Shown piece by piece: positions 37,586 through 45,736 of a DNA stretch of 53,722 nucleotides. The stretch's first letter is position 1. Each line of letters opens with the position of its first letter. Source of the DNA: Variovorax sp. JS1663. GTDB lineage: Bacteria > Pseudomonadota > Gammaproteobacteria > Burkholderiales > Burkholderiaceae_C. The notes under the pieces are model-generated. The model did no database searches, was not told the DNA's origin, and saw only the letters and a program-made list of their open reading frames with translations. The stretch is from the NCBI RefSeq assembly GCF_002157355.1, contig NZ_LYMK01000047.1, forward strand, positions 1 to 53,722, written 5' to 3'. The position numbers and the translations under genes were made by a program.

Positions 37586-38872
37586 TCAGGCGGCGGTGGT
37601 GGGCTGGATGCCGAGGCGCGCGGCAACCTGCTCGCGCCCGCCGTCCTTCATCCACGCATTGATCTTGCGGGCGAACTGGATCACCTCACTCATGTCGGAG
37701 TCGAAGCCGAAGAGCCGGTAGGGCAGGCCCAGCGCGTCGCAGGTGTCGCGCAGCGCGCCCATGCCGCGCACCAGGTTCGGCCCGCCGCGGCCCAGCACCA
37801 CGTACAGGGGCGTAGGCCCGTGCTGGCTGAAGTGCTCGCGCAGCGCATCGGCCATGGCGCGCAGGGTCTCGAAGATGTCGGTGTTGTTGCTCTTGCCGCC
37901 GATGATGAAGAGCACGTTGGCCTGCTTCAGCCAATGCTTGAAGCAGATGCGCGCCACCTCCTTCATCTTCTCGTAGGGCGGGTTGCCGCCGAAGTCGGAG
38001 CTGATGATGGCGTCGTCGCCCAGCATTTCCGTCACCAGCGAGTTGGCGCCGCCGCCGAAGGTGGGGGCAAGCACCGTGCCCTTGTCGTTGATGACGTAGA
38101 CGTCGCTCTGGCCCTGGTGCGTGCGCAGGGTGTTGATCTCCTGCTCGAAGTCGGAATAGTCGGCCGCGAACAGGTGCGGCGGCAGGCCCAGGCGCAGCCA
38201 GCGCGGGTCGTCGCGGTCGAAGCCGCACTTGAAGTCGCAGGCCACCGGCGTGAGGCGGCCCTTCTTGTCCTCGCGCATGCGTATCGGGTTGAGCTCCAGC
38301 GTGGTCATGCCGAAGTCGTGGAACAGCTCCCACAGCTTGGGCAACTGCTGCACCAGCGGCGAGATGATTTCCTTGGGCGCGCCGATCTCGCCCAGCGCGT
38401 TGGCCACCACGAAGGCCTTGAGGCCGGTGAGCGGATCGAAGGGGACCGTCGCGACCTGGGTCTTGTCGAGCTCCTCGATGTCCATGCCGCCCATGTGAGT
38501 GAGCGTCATGGTCGGCGCGCGGTAGCGCGTGGAGTCGGTGATCGAGAAATACACCTCGTGCTTGGCAGGCACGCCGGCCTCGAAGGTGACGCCGTTGGCC
38601 TTGGCCTTGACGTGGCCGACCTGGTGCTCAGCGAAGTAGAGGCGCTCCTTCTCGGCCAGTGCGGTCTTCAGGTCGCTGGCGCGGCCCAGCAGCCCGGCCT
38701 TGCCCTTCTTGCCGATGCCGCCCTTGAAGACGGGCTTGATGAAGACGAGCCCGTACTTGTCGATCAGCGCCTTGATCTCCTCTTCGCTGGCCGCGGGGCC
38801 CAGCACCTCGGTGGCCGGGAAGCCGGCGAAGTGCAGCAGCCGCGCGCCGTGCAACATGCCTGTGATCTGCAT
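37586..38872 (-). CDS. ATP-grasp, ATP-citrate-lyase/succinyl-CoA-synthetase beta-like subunit
   Basis: 428 residues. The ATP-grasp part (about 1-215) has LVFIKPVFKGGIGKKGKAG, EHEVYFSI-like AKHEVYFSITDS, and MTTLELNPIRM, which binds metal-nucleotide. The second part (about 220-410) is the citrate-binding/Rossmann half, with SDVYVINDKGTVLAPTFGGG, IISSDFGGNPPYEKM and IIGGKSNNTDIFETLRAMAD. This matches the small or N-terminal subunit of ATP-citrate lyase more than SucC. With the downstream subunit it would form the complete CoA-ligase/lyase. The ATG at 38872 is the only start consistent with the family. The 138-base gap upstream contains AATCGA-AGCTG-TCGATT (38948-38964), a perfect dyad that may be an operator. 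Confidence 0.82.
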   Translation of the reverse strand: MQITGMLHGARLLHFAGFPATEVLGPAASEEEIKALIDKYGLVFIKPVFKGGIGKKGKAGLLGRASDLKTALAEKERLYFAEHQVGHVKAKANGVTFEAGVPAKHEVYFSITDSTRYRAPTMTLTHMGGMDIEELDKTQVATVPFDPLTGLKAFVVANALGEIGAPKEIISPLVQQLPKLWELFHDFGMTTLELNPIRMREDKKGRLTPVACDFKCGFDRDDPRWLRLGLPPHLFAADYSDFEQEINTLRTHQGQSDVYVINDKGTVLAPTFGGGANSLVTEMLGDDAIISSDFGGNPPYEKMKEVARICFKHWLKQANVLFIIGGKSNNTDIFETLRAMADALREHFSQHGPTPLYVVLGRGGPNLVRGMGALRDTCDALGLPYRLFGFDSDMSEVIQFARKINAWMKDGGREQVAARLGIQPTTAA

Positions 38873-39010
38873 GGTCGATGTCTCCTGGTGGTGCGCGAAC
38901 TGCGCCGTGGGCGGCCCGCGTGTCGGGCTCCTCGGAGAAATCGTAGAAATCGAAGCTGTCGATTCGCCGTCAGTGCGGTCAGGGTTTGTACGGGTCGGCC
39001 GGAAATGCAG

Positions 39011-39778
39011 TTACTGCTTGTAGCCCGGGTCGAGGCGGTCCAGCTTGCGGATGAGGGACGGCCATACGAACGCGCCGCCCAGCCCGCCGGTCTGCACCTT
39101 CATGGCCTGGCCCACGCCTTCGACGATGCGCGGGTCGACATGCGTGAGCTCGCCGCCGCCGGCCTGTGCGGCGATCTGGATCTGGCAGGTGTTCTCGAAG
39201 GTGTACATCGAGAGGAAGGCATCGGCGACGGTCTTGCCGACGGTGAGCAGGCCGTGGTTGCGCAGCATCAGGAAGTTGGCTTCGCCCATGTCGGCCTGCA
39301 GGCGCGGCTTCTCCTCGTCGCGGAAGGCGACGCCCTCGTAGTCGTGGTAGGCCAGGGAGGCGAGCACGAAGGTGGATTGCTGGCTGATCGGAAGCACCCC
39401 GTTCTTCTGCGCGCTCACGGCGATGCCAGCACGCGTGTGGGTGTGCAGCACGCACTGGATGTCGGGCCGCGCCGCGTGCACCGCGCTGTGGATCACGAAG
39501 CCGGCCGGATTCACGGGGTAGGGCGAAGTGATGATCTTGTTGCAGTCCTGGTCCACCTTGATCAGGCTGGAGGCCGTGATCTCGTCGAACATCAGGCCGT
39601 AGGGGTTGATCAGGAAGTGGTGCTCGGGCCCGGGCACGCGTGCGCTGATGTGGGTGAAGACGAGGTCGCTCCAGCCGTACAGCGCAACCAGGCGATAGCA
39701 GGCGGCGAGGTCGACGCGCAGCTGCCATTCCTCGGCGGAGACGAGCTTCTGGACTTCGGAGGGGGTGGTGGCGTTCAT
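39011..39778 (-). CDS. Class II aldolase/adducin family protein
   Basis: 255 residues. The fold is recognised by ACYRLVALYGWSDLVFTHIS, HHFLINPYGLMFDEITASSL, the zinc-ligand pair in VLHTHTRAGIAVSA and a later histidine in MLRNHGLLTVGKTVAD. The family covers fuculose-phosphate and rhamnulose-phosphate aldolases and also decarboxylases and aldolases of small hydroxy-acids without phosphate. No sugar-phosphate genes are nearby. It heads the leftward operon with the ATP-citrate-lyase-like pair, so cleavage of a hydroxy-oxo acid is a reasonable guess. The ATG at 39778 is supported by GAAGGAAG just upstream; an in-frame start at 39823 is less likely. Confidence 0.85.
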   Translation of the reverse strand: MNATTPSEVQKLVSAEEWQLRVDLAACYRLVALYGWSDLVFTHISARVPGPEHHFLINPYGLMFDEITASSLIKVDQDCNKIITSPYPVNPAGFVIHSAVHAARPDIQCVLHTHTRAGIAVSAQKNGVLPISQQSTFVLASLAYHDYEGVAFRDEEKPRLQADMGEANFLMLRNHGLLTVGKTVADAFLSMYTFENTCQIQIAAQAGGGELTHVDPRIVEGVGQAMKVQTGGLGGAFVWPSLIRKLDRLDPGYKQ

Positions 39779-39888
39779 GGGGCTTCCTTCGGTGGGAGAG
39801 GCGGGCTTGCTTGCCGTCTGCATGGTGTGCCGCCACTGTAGACCCGTGCATGACGCTCAACTGTCAAGAATCGGACAATCCGGCGCCC

Positions 39889-39968
39889 TGGAAAACCCCG
39901 CCGGAACGCCTGGGGTGACCCGGCAGGCCTTGTCGAAGGAACTGGACGCGCTGGCCCGGGAGGGGTGA
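39889..39968 (+). pseudogene. Possible helix-turn-helix remnant with a one-base deletion
   Basis: In one frame WKTPPERLG runs into a stop. In the next frame VTRQALSKELDALAREG follows directly. Joining them across the G run at 39912-39915 (four G where five would keep frame) gives ERLGVTRQALSKELDALAREG in two pieces, the look of a CRP- or MarR-type recognition helix. Nothing upstream supports a full gene, so chance is possible. Confidence 0.2.
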
Positions 39969-40015
39969 TCGGGCTCGGTTCAGGGCTGTGAGGCGACTGG
40001 CGCGGGCTTGCGGCT

Positions 40016-41188
40016 TCAGCGCAGCACGCGCCCATCCGCCGTGATGCTGATCAGGTCGATCGTGCGCTGCGGATCCCGTAGTCCCGGCCGCAGGTTGATG
40101 CGAAAGCCTCCGACGTCATAGTCCGTCATGCCGGCCATCACGCGCTGCAGCGTGGCCGGCGTGAAGGCGCGCCCCGCGCGGCGAATCGCCTCGCCCACCG
40201 CCTTGGCGGCGATGAAGCCTTCGAGTCCCTCGTACGACGCCGTCTGGTCGGAGTTGTCGATGGCCGCGAGGTATTCCTTGACGATCGGGATGGCCGATGA
40301 GCGTGGCGAAGGCACCACCTGCGAGATCACGATGCCACGGATGTCCTTGCCCAGTTCGGCGTACAGCGGGTCGATGCCGACGATCGAGAAGGCCATGAAG
40401 CTCCCGCCGTAGCCGCTCTTGCGCAGCTTGCGGATCGCCTCGGCCGTGGTGCCGGAGAGCGATACCAGCACGATGGCCTGGGGCGAAGCGTTCTGCACGT
40501 CTCCCAGCGCGGCATCCAGCTTGTTGCCCGCCGGTGGCACGAGCGCCTTGGCCACCAGCGCGTCCATCTTCTGGTCGGCCAGGGCCTGCTCCACGGCCGC
40601 CAGGCCTGCACGGCCCATGGCATCGTCGTCGCCGACGAAGGCGATGCGCGTCTGCCCCACGGTCGCGCACTGGCGCACGATCTTGATGGCCTCGTCGGCC
40701 ATGCTCGGGCGGACGTGGAACACATTGGGATGGGCCGCGCCGCGCAGTCTGTCGGCGGCGGCGAAGGGCGCGAACAGCACCGTGCCCTGCTGGGCCGCCG
40801 CGGTTGCGCCGGCTTCGCTGCTGGCGGTGCCGACGAAGCCGAACAGAAGGTCGGCCTTGTCGTTGACCAGCAGGGTGCGCGCGTTGGCGGCGGCGCGTTG
40901 GGCTTCATAGCCGTCGTCCAGCTGCAGCAGCTTGAGCTGCAGGCCGCTGGCCCCGTTGCCTTCGTTGAACCGGGTGGCGTACAGCCGGCAGCCGGCGGCA
41001 AAGGCCAGCCCGATCTCGCTGGCCGCGCCGGTCAAGGGGACCGACTGCCCCAGGACCACGGTGCGCGGCGCGGATCCTGCCGCACCTGCGGTCTGAGCGT
41101 GACCGATCCTGCCGGCGGCGGTCAGTCCGCCGCCCAGAAGCAGGGCCGTTCCGGCCCGGCCCAGTAAGTGCCTGCGTGACAGATCCAT
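40016..41188 (-). CDS. Branched-chain-amino-acid-type ABC substrate-binding protein (LivK-like)
   Basis: 390 residues. A twin-arginine-type signal (MDLSRRHLLGRAGTALLLGG, cut near HAQ) leads into the type I periplasmic binding fold: TVVLGQSVPLTGAASEIGLA, LQLKLLQLDDGYEAQRAAAN, LFGFVGTASSEAGATAAA, TRIAFVGDDDAMGRAG and YGGSFMAFSIVGIDPLYAEL. It binds a small ligand in the periplasm. Proteins of this kind often serve for aromatic or organic acids. No Liv permease or ATPase genes lie nearby. The ATG at 41188 is chosen because it opens on the signal peptide. The 237-base gap to the aldolase gene makes co-transcription uncertain. Confidence 0.88.
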   Translation of the reverse strand: MDLSRRHLLGRAGTALLLGGGLTAAGRIGHAQTAGAAGSAPRTVVLGQSVPLTGAASEIGLAFAAGCRLYATRFNEGNGASGLQLKLLQLDDGYEAQRAAANARTLLVNDKADLLFGFVGTASSEAGATAAAQQGTVLFAPFAAADRLRGAAHPNVFHVRPSMADEAIKIVRQCATVGQTRIAFVGDDDAMGRAGLAAVEQALADQKMDALVAKALVPPAGNKLDAALGDVQNASPQAIVLVSLSGTTAEAIRKLRKSGYGGSFMAFSIVGIDPLYAELGKDIRGIVISQVVPSPRSSAIPIVKEYLAAIDNSDQTASYEGLEGFIAAKAVGEAIRRAGRAFTPATLQRVMAGMTDYDVGGFRINLRPGLRDPQRTIDLISITADGRVLR

Positions 41189-41400
41189 GATGAGACACCT
41201 TTCGCAACAAAGATCATAAAAATGTAGCAACTTCCGGGCCTCGGAGCGAGAGCGCACGGGGGGCATTTGGCGTTGCTGTCGCGCTGGAGCATCGATTTTT
41301 GTTAACTTTTGTTTTTCGTATGTGGCTTTTTGCACAAGGGAAAAGTGGACCCCGATGGCAACATTCCCGCTGGACTCCGGCTCGCCTCACGGCGATCGAC

Positions 41401-41832
41401 ATGAAGAAAAAACCCTCTGATCACACCCTTCTGGAAAGCGCTCTGGCGACCATCGAGCAGGTGCTGGCACGCGCCGACAGCGACATGCAGGGCGCGCCCT
41501 ACCTGGGCCCTACGCTCAACCTGCCGCTGGATGCGCTGCCTGTGGCGGCCGACGGTGACAACCGCTTCCGCGTCAGCGCCGCGCAGTCGGCCATCAACCT
41601 CTGCCTGGGCTCGGCCGCGGCGCTGATCGACGTGAGCCAGGCGCTGATGAACCGCAGCGTGGACCGATCACCGCAGACGCTGGAACGCGAGTGGCAAGCC
41701 ATCGTCGCCCACACCAAGATCGCCAGCCGCTCCGCCTATCGCGCGGCGCTCATCATGGCGGCGCAGAAGCACGTGCTGGCGGCCCAGGGCGAGCAGCAGT
41801 CCGAGAACGTCTACAGCGGGCTCACGCACTGA
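41401..41832 (+). CDS. Hypothetical protein
   Basis: A 143-residue protein I do not recognise. It begins MKKKPSDHTLLESALATIEQ and is mostly helical, with a central variable loop (GAPYLGPTLNLPLDALPVAA) and a tail EWQAIVAHTKIASRSAYRAA. There is no signal peptide and no clear metal or catalytic motif. It resembles small cytoplasmic proteins conserved in Burkholderiales with unknown roles. The ATG at 41401 is chosen; the frame extends to 41299 but that part is not protein-like. It is divergent from the binding-protein gene over 212 bases that include an AT-rich tract (GTTAACTTTTGTTTTTCG near 41301-41318), probably promoter sequence. It ends three bases before the convergent trmB. Confidence 0.7.
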   Translation: MKKKPSDHTLLESALATIEQVLARADSDMQGAPYLGPTLNLPLDALPVAADGDNRFRVSAAQSAINLCLGSAAALIDVSQALMNRSVDRSPQTLEREWQAIVAHTKIASRSAYRAALIMAAQKHVLAAQGEQQSENVYSGLTH

Positions 41833-41835
41833 GCA

Positions 41836-42570
41836 TCAGATGCGCCGGAAGACGAGGTCCCACACGCCGTGGCCGAGCTTCAGGCCGCGGTTCTCGAATT
41901 TGGTGAGCGGACGGTAGTCCGGCCGGGGCGCGTAGTCCGCAGCCATGTTGCGCAGCAGCGGCTCGCCTTGCAGCACCTCCAGCATCTGCTCGGCATAGGG
42001 CTGCCAGTCGGTGGCGCAATGCAGGTAGCCGCCGGGCGCAAGGCGCTGGGCCAGCTTGCGAACGAGGAGCGGCTGGATCAGGCGGCGCTTGTTGTGCCGC
42101 TTCTTGTGCCAGGGATCGGGAAAGAACACGTGCACGCCGGCCAGCATGCCGGGCTGCAGCATGTGGTCGACGACGTCGACCGCGTCGTGCGCGCAGATGC
42201 GGATGTTGGCGAGCTGCTGCTCGCCAATGCGCTTGAGCAGTGCCCCGACACCCGGCTCGTGGACTTCGCAGCACAGGAAGTTCTTTTCGGGCATCAGCGC
42301 GGCGATGTGCGCGGTGGCCTCGCCCATGCCGAAGCCGATCTCGAGGATGGTGGGTGCCGCGCGGCCGAAGGCGGCCTCGATGTCCAGCGGCGCGGCCTGG
42401 TAGGGCAGCAGGAACAGCGGCCCCAGCTCGGCGAAGGCGCGGGCCTGGCCCTCGGTGGTGCGTCCGGCGCGGCGCACGAAGCTCTTGAGGCGGCGGTGCA
42501 GGGGATGGGGCGACGGGTCGTCGGCAGACGGCTCCCCGTTGCGCGCAGGGTCGTGGGTGGGCAGGGTCAT
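41836..42570 (-). CDS. trmB: tRNA (guanine(46)-N7)-methyltransferase
   Basis: 244 residues. The SAM-binding motif APTILEIGFGMGEATAHIAA, EPGVGALLKRI, IRICAHDAVDVV and the TrmB signature VHVFFPDPWHKKRHNKRRLI, then FENRGLKLGHGVWDLVF, identify it clearly. It methylates N7 of G46 in the variable loop of tRNAs. The ATG at 42570 overlaps the stop of gluQRS by one base (TGATG), so both tRNA-modifying enzymes are translated together. Length and motifs are normal. Confidence 0.96.
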   Translation of the reverse strand: MTLPTHDPARNGEPSADDPSPHPLHRRLKSFVRRAGRTTEGQARAFAELGPLFLLPYQAAPLDIEAAFGRAAPTILEIGFGMGEATAHIAALMPEKNFLCCEVHEPGVGALLKRIGEQQLANIRICAHDAVDVVDHMLQPGMLAGVHVFFPDPWHKKRHNKRRLIQPLLVRKLAQRLAPGGYLHCATDWQPYAEQMLEVLQGEPLLRNMAADYAPRPDYRPLTKFENRGLKLGHGVWDLVFRRI

Positions 42571-43487
42571 CACGGGCGCGGATTGTAGAGAGCGCGCCAG
42601 GGCTCGATCCATCCTGCCAGCGCTTCGACGGGTGTCGTCGCGTTCGTCGCGGGCAGGCCCAGCGCCCTGGCGGCGGCATCCAGTGCGGCCGTCGCGGCGG
42701 CCGGCGTGGCCGTGTCGACAGGCGCGGCGCCGTTCTGCTTGGACAGCTTCTCGCCGTCGGCGCCCAGTACCAGCGGCGTGTGCAGGTAGCGCAGCGCCGG
42801 CAGGCCCAGGGCCCGCTGCAGCAGGATCTGGCGCGCGGTGTTGTCGACCAGGTCTGCGCCGCGCACCACATCCGTCACGCCCTGGTCGGCATCGTCCACC
42901 ACCACCGTGAGCTGGTAGGCCCAGGGGCCGTCGGCGCGCTGGAGCACGAAGTCGCCGACTTCGTGCGCGACGTCCTGGTATTGGCAGCCCAGGCGGCGGT
43001 CGGTCCAGCACAGCCGCTTCGAGGTCCGGGCCGCCTCGTACTGCTCGGTCGCAAAACGCCAGGCGCGCGGCATCTTGCCGTGCAGGCCCTCTCGGCAGGT
43101 ACCCGGGTAGATGCGCTCGCCGTGCCGCTGATGCATCACGCCGCGCTTGGCCAGCGCCGCGTCGATTTCCCTGCGCGAGCAGCCGCAGGGGTAGGCCAGG
43201 TGCAAGGCCTTGAGGTGCTCCAGTGCGCGCGCATACAGCGCGCCGCGCCGGGTCTGCCACACCGGCGTTGCATCGGGCAGCAGGGCGCAGTCGGCCAACT
43301 GGGACAGGATGTGCTCGCCCATGCCGGGCAGGCAGCGCTCGGTATCGGCGTCCTCGATGCGCACCAGCCAGCGCGCCTGCGGGCCGCGCGCGCGCACGTC
43401 CAGCCAGCTCGCCAGCGCGGCGACCAGGGAGCCGGCATGCAGCGGCCCGGTGGGTGAGGGTGCGAAGCGGCCGACGGCTGTCGTCAT
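42570..43487 (-). CDS. gluQRS: Glutamyl-Q tRNA(Asp) synthetase
   Basis: A 305-residue truncated glutamyl-tRNA synthetase. The HIGH-like motif is GRFAPSPTGPLHAGSLVAAL, the KMSKS-like motif GEKLSKQNGA, and zinc ligands appear as PCGCSRREID and YPGTCREG. The anticodon-binding domain is absent, as expected: GluQRS attaches glutamate to queuosine 34 of tRNA(Asp). The ATG at 43487 (MTTAVGRFAPSPTG) fits the family better than the in-frame upstream extension. It is coupled to trmB downstream and lies 14 bases after the flavoprotein gene. Confidence 0.96.
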   Translation of the reverse strand: MTTAVGRFAPSPTGPLHAGSLVAALASWLDVRARGPQARWLVRIEDADTERCLPGMGEHILSQLADCALLPDATPVWQTRRGALYARALEHLKALHLAYPCGCSRREIDAALAKRGVMHQRHGERIYPGTCREGLHGKMPRAWRFATEQYEAARTSKRLCWTDRRLGCQYQDVAHEVGDFVLQRADGPWAYQLTVVVDDADQGVTDVVRGADLVDNTARQILLQRALGLPALRYLHTPLVLGADGEKLSKQNGAAPVDTATPAAATAALDAAARALGLPATNATTPVEALAGWIEPWRALYNPRP

Positions 43488-43501
43488 CCACGCCCCTCGC
43501 T

Positions 43502-44572
43502 TCAGGCCAGTTTCAGCGCCAGCGTGAGGCCGGAGAGGAAGGCGTCTTCCACCCGGTGCCCCGTGCACCAGTCACCGGCCACACCGATGCGGGCCTTGGT
43601 GTCCCACAGGTGCGGTTCGCCCACGGGATGCTCGGTCTTCGCCTCGGGCCAGCAGCGCGTCTGTGCGTGCGAGGGGGTGGCACGGATGCCGGTGATCTCC
43701 GAGAAGGCGCGCAGCAGCTTGGCCTCGATGCGGGCCGAGTCGTCGCGCAGGTGCTCCTGCGACCACGCCGCGCTGGCCTGCAGGGTCCAGCGCTCGATGC
43801 GGTCGCGGCCGGGCTTGGAGGATTCGCGCGCCAGCCAGGCCACGCGGTGGTGGTTGCTGCGTGCGGCGTTCCACTGCGGGCCGAGGTATGAGAAGTCGGG
43901 CTGGTTGGCCTGCGGGAAGGCGATCATCAGCGTCCAGCAGGGCGCGATGCGCACGTCCTCGATCTTCTCGCGCAGCGCCGGCGACAGGCGCCCGCCATCG
44001 AGCAGTCCACGCGCCTGGCCCGGCGGCACCGTCAGCAGCACGCCATCGAAGCCCGAGTAGACGTGCTGCGCATCGCCATCGCCCGCAGTGCGCAGTTGCC
44101 AGCGCTTGGCATCGAGCGCGTCGGGCTCGATGGCGGTGACTCGGGTGCGCGTGATCAACGCATCGCCCAACGGAGCTGCCCAGTGCGCGACCAGGGCATC
44201 CATGCCGGGTTGGGCCACCCAGTGCTGCTCCATGCCGGGCAGCGCGGCCTCGGCCACTCGGCCGTGCGGGTCGAGCACCCGCACGAGGTTGGCGCTCCAG
44301 GGCCGGCAGATGGCGGTAGCGGTCTCGAGGGCACGCGCGAAGCGGGGATCGCGCACGGTGAAGTACTGGGCGCCGCTGTCGAAGCGGCCGAAGGGCGTCG
44401 ACTCGCTGGCCATGCGGCCGCCCGGCGTGGCCTCGCGTTCGAAGACGCTGACCCGGTGCCCGGCCTGGACCAGGGTGCGGGCGCAGGCCACGCCCGCCAT
44501 GCCGGCGCCGACGATGGCGTAGTGGCGCGGGGCGGTGGATCGGTGGCGGTCGGCGGGCGGGCGGAGGGTCAT
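43502..44572 (-). CDS. Renalase-like FAD-dependent oxidoreductase
   Basis: A 356-residue flavoprotein. The dinucleotide motif HYAIVGAGMAGVACARTLVQ is followed by the acid in VFEREATPGGRMAS and the GRM-type motif, then FDSGAQYFTVRDPRF. The end IGVAGDWCTGHRVEDAFLSG is the FAD-ribityl-binding GD motif. This is the bacterial renalase/COG3380 branch of the amine oxidase superfamily; known bacterial members oxidise faulty dihydro-NAD(P) isomers. The precise substrate is not shown by the sequence. It lies upstream of gluQRS on the same strand. Confidence 0.87.
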   Translation of the reverse strand: MTLRPPADRHRSTAPRHYAIVGAGMAGVACARTLVQAGHRVSVFEREATPGGRMASESTPFGRFDSGAQYFTVRDPRFARALETATAICRPWSANLVRVLDPHGRVAEAALPGMEQHWVAQPGMDALVAHWAAPLGDALITRTRVTAIEPDALDAKRWQLRTAGDGDAQHVYSGFDGVLLTVPPGQARGLLDGGRLSPALREKIEDVRIAPCWTLMIAFPQANQPDFSYLGPQWNAARSNHHRVAWLARESSKPGRDRIERWTLQASAAWSQEHLRDDSARIEAKLLRAFSEITGIRATPSHAQTRCWPEAKTEHPVGEPHLWDTKARIGVAGDWCTGHRVEDAFLSGLTLALKLA

Positions 44573-44633
44573 GGTGCTGTCTCGCAGTCGATGGTTGGAC
44601 GGGCTTGGGGGGACTCTAACCCGGCGCGCGACC

Positions 44634-45587
44634 TCAACGGCCGCGATGGCGCTCCAGCAGTGCGCGGCGCGTGCCCTCGTGCTCGAACTGCTCGAGCCAC
44701 CACTTGAGCGCGCGTCCCGGCTTGCCCGCCGTGCGTTCGCGCCAGGCGCAGTGCATGGTGGCCAGCGGCGGCGCGCGTTCGGTCTTGCGCTCGACCAGGT
44801 GGCCGGCTTCGATGTAGGGCCGCGCCATCGGTTCAGGCAGGAAGCCGCCACCCAGGCCGTGCAATTGCGCGGCGAGCTTGGCCTGCATGGTGGGCACCGT
44901 CAGCACGTCCTGCCCGCTGACCAGGTTGACCGTCATGCTCGGGCCGGCGCGCGAGGAGTCGGCCGCGGCGACGGCGCGATGCTGGCGAAGCACCGCATCG
45001 GACAATGGCCCTTCGATGCGCGCGAGCGGATGGTGCGGTGCCACCGCGTAGACGAATCGAAGATGCCCCAGCGGCCGGCTGCGGATGCCGGTGGCGCCGA
45101 AGGCGAGGCTGGAGGCGTCGAGCACCGCGCCGACGGCGAGGTCGGCCTCGCCGCTGCTCAGCGCCTCGATGGTGCCGAGCAGCGTTTCGTCGCGCAGCTT
45201 CAGGCGGGTGGGCGGGTCAAGGGCGAAGAACGCGGTGGCGAGGTCGAGCATCGGGTCGCGCGCGATCACGCTGTCGATGGCGATGGTGAGCATCGGTTCC
45301 CACCCGGTGGCGACGCGCTTGACGCGGTTGGCCACCGCGTCGATTTCGTTCAGCAGCCAGGAAGCTTCGCGCAGCAGTTCCGCGCCGGCCTCGGTGAGGC
45401 GGGCCTGGCGGGCGCTGCGGTCGAACAGGAGCACGTCCAGCGCATCCTCTATCTGGCGCACGCGGTAGCTCAGGGCGCTGGGAACCAGGTCCAGCCGGCG
45501 CGCCGCGGCGGCGAAGCTGCCGGTGTCGACCACCGTCTGGAGCATGGCCAGGGCGTCGGGCGTGAGGACGTCGCGGGGGCTGTGCAT
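44634..45587 (-). CDS. LysR family transcriptional regulator
   Basis: 317 residues. The LysR HTH reads AMLQTVVDTGSFAAAARRLD, LVPSALSYRVRQIEDALDVL (about residues 14-53). The effector domain begins at about residue 98 (MLTIAIDSVIARDPMLDLAT), with ETLLGTIEALSSGEADLAVG typical of the inducer pocket. It is divergent from a pirin/DoxX/flavodoxin/pirin set and almost certainly controls it: a T-N11-A dyad lies between them, 11 bases from its own start. Similar regulator-plus-pirin modules respond to electrophiles or quinones, but no inducer can be read here. Confidence 0.93.
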   Translation of the reverse strand: MHSPRDVLTPDALAMLQTVVDTGSFAAAARRLDLVPSALSYRVRQIEDALDVLLFDRSARQARLTEAGAELLREASWLLNEIDAVANRVKRVATGWEPMLTIAIDSVIARDPMLDLATAFFALDPPTRLKLRDETLLGTIEALSSGEADLAVGAVLDASSLAFGATGIRSRPLGHLRFVYAVAPHHPLARIEGPLSDAVLRQHRAVAAADSSRAGPSMTVNLVSGQDVLTVPTMQAKLAAQLHGLGGGFLPEPMARPYIEAGHLVERKTERAPPLATMHCAWRERTAGKPGRALKWWLEQFEHEGTRRALLERHRGR

Positions 45588-45597
45588 GGCCGATCAG

Positions 45598-45616
45598 CAT
45601 TCAAATAAATTGAATG
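45598..45616. promoter_or_regulatory. LysR-type operator dyad
   Basis: CATTCAA (45598-45604), five A/T bases, TTGAATG (45610-45616): a perfect dyad containing the LysR T-N11-A pattern (T45601 and A45613). It lies between the LysR gene and the pirin gene. Confidence 0.75.
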
Positions 45617-45736
45617 ATGCCATCAAATCCAGACGCTTTTGCTTCAAGGGTCGCGACCTAAAGTCTTGCTCATCCGCTGCGCATGCGGCGCGGCATACCA
45701 AGGCTCCCGAGGCAAGACGCCCGGAGCAGGAGTTCA

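Noticed and set aside
37463..39841. Long rightward open frame opposite the ATP-citrate-lyase-like small subunit and aldolase genes
   Set aside because: It spans several real genes on the other strand and has no recognisable motifs or start signals.
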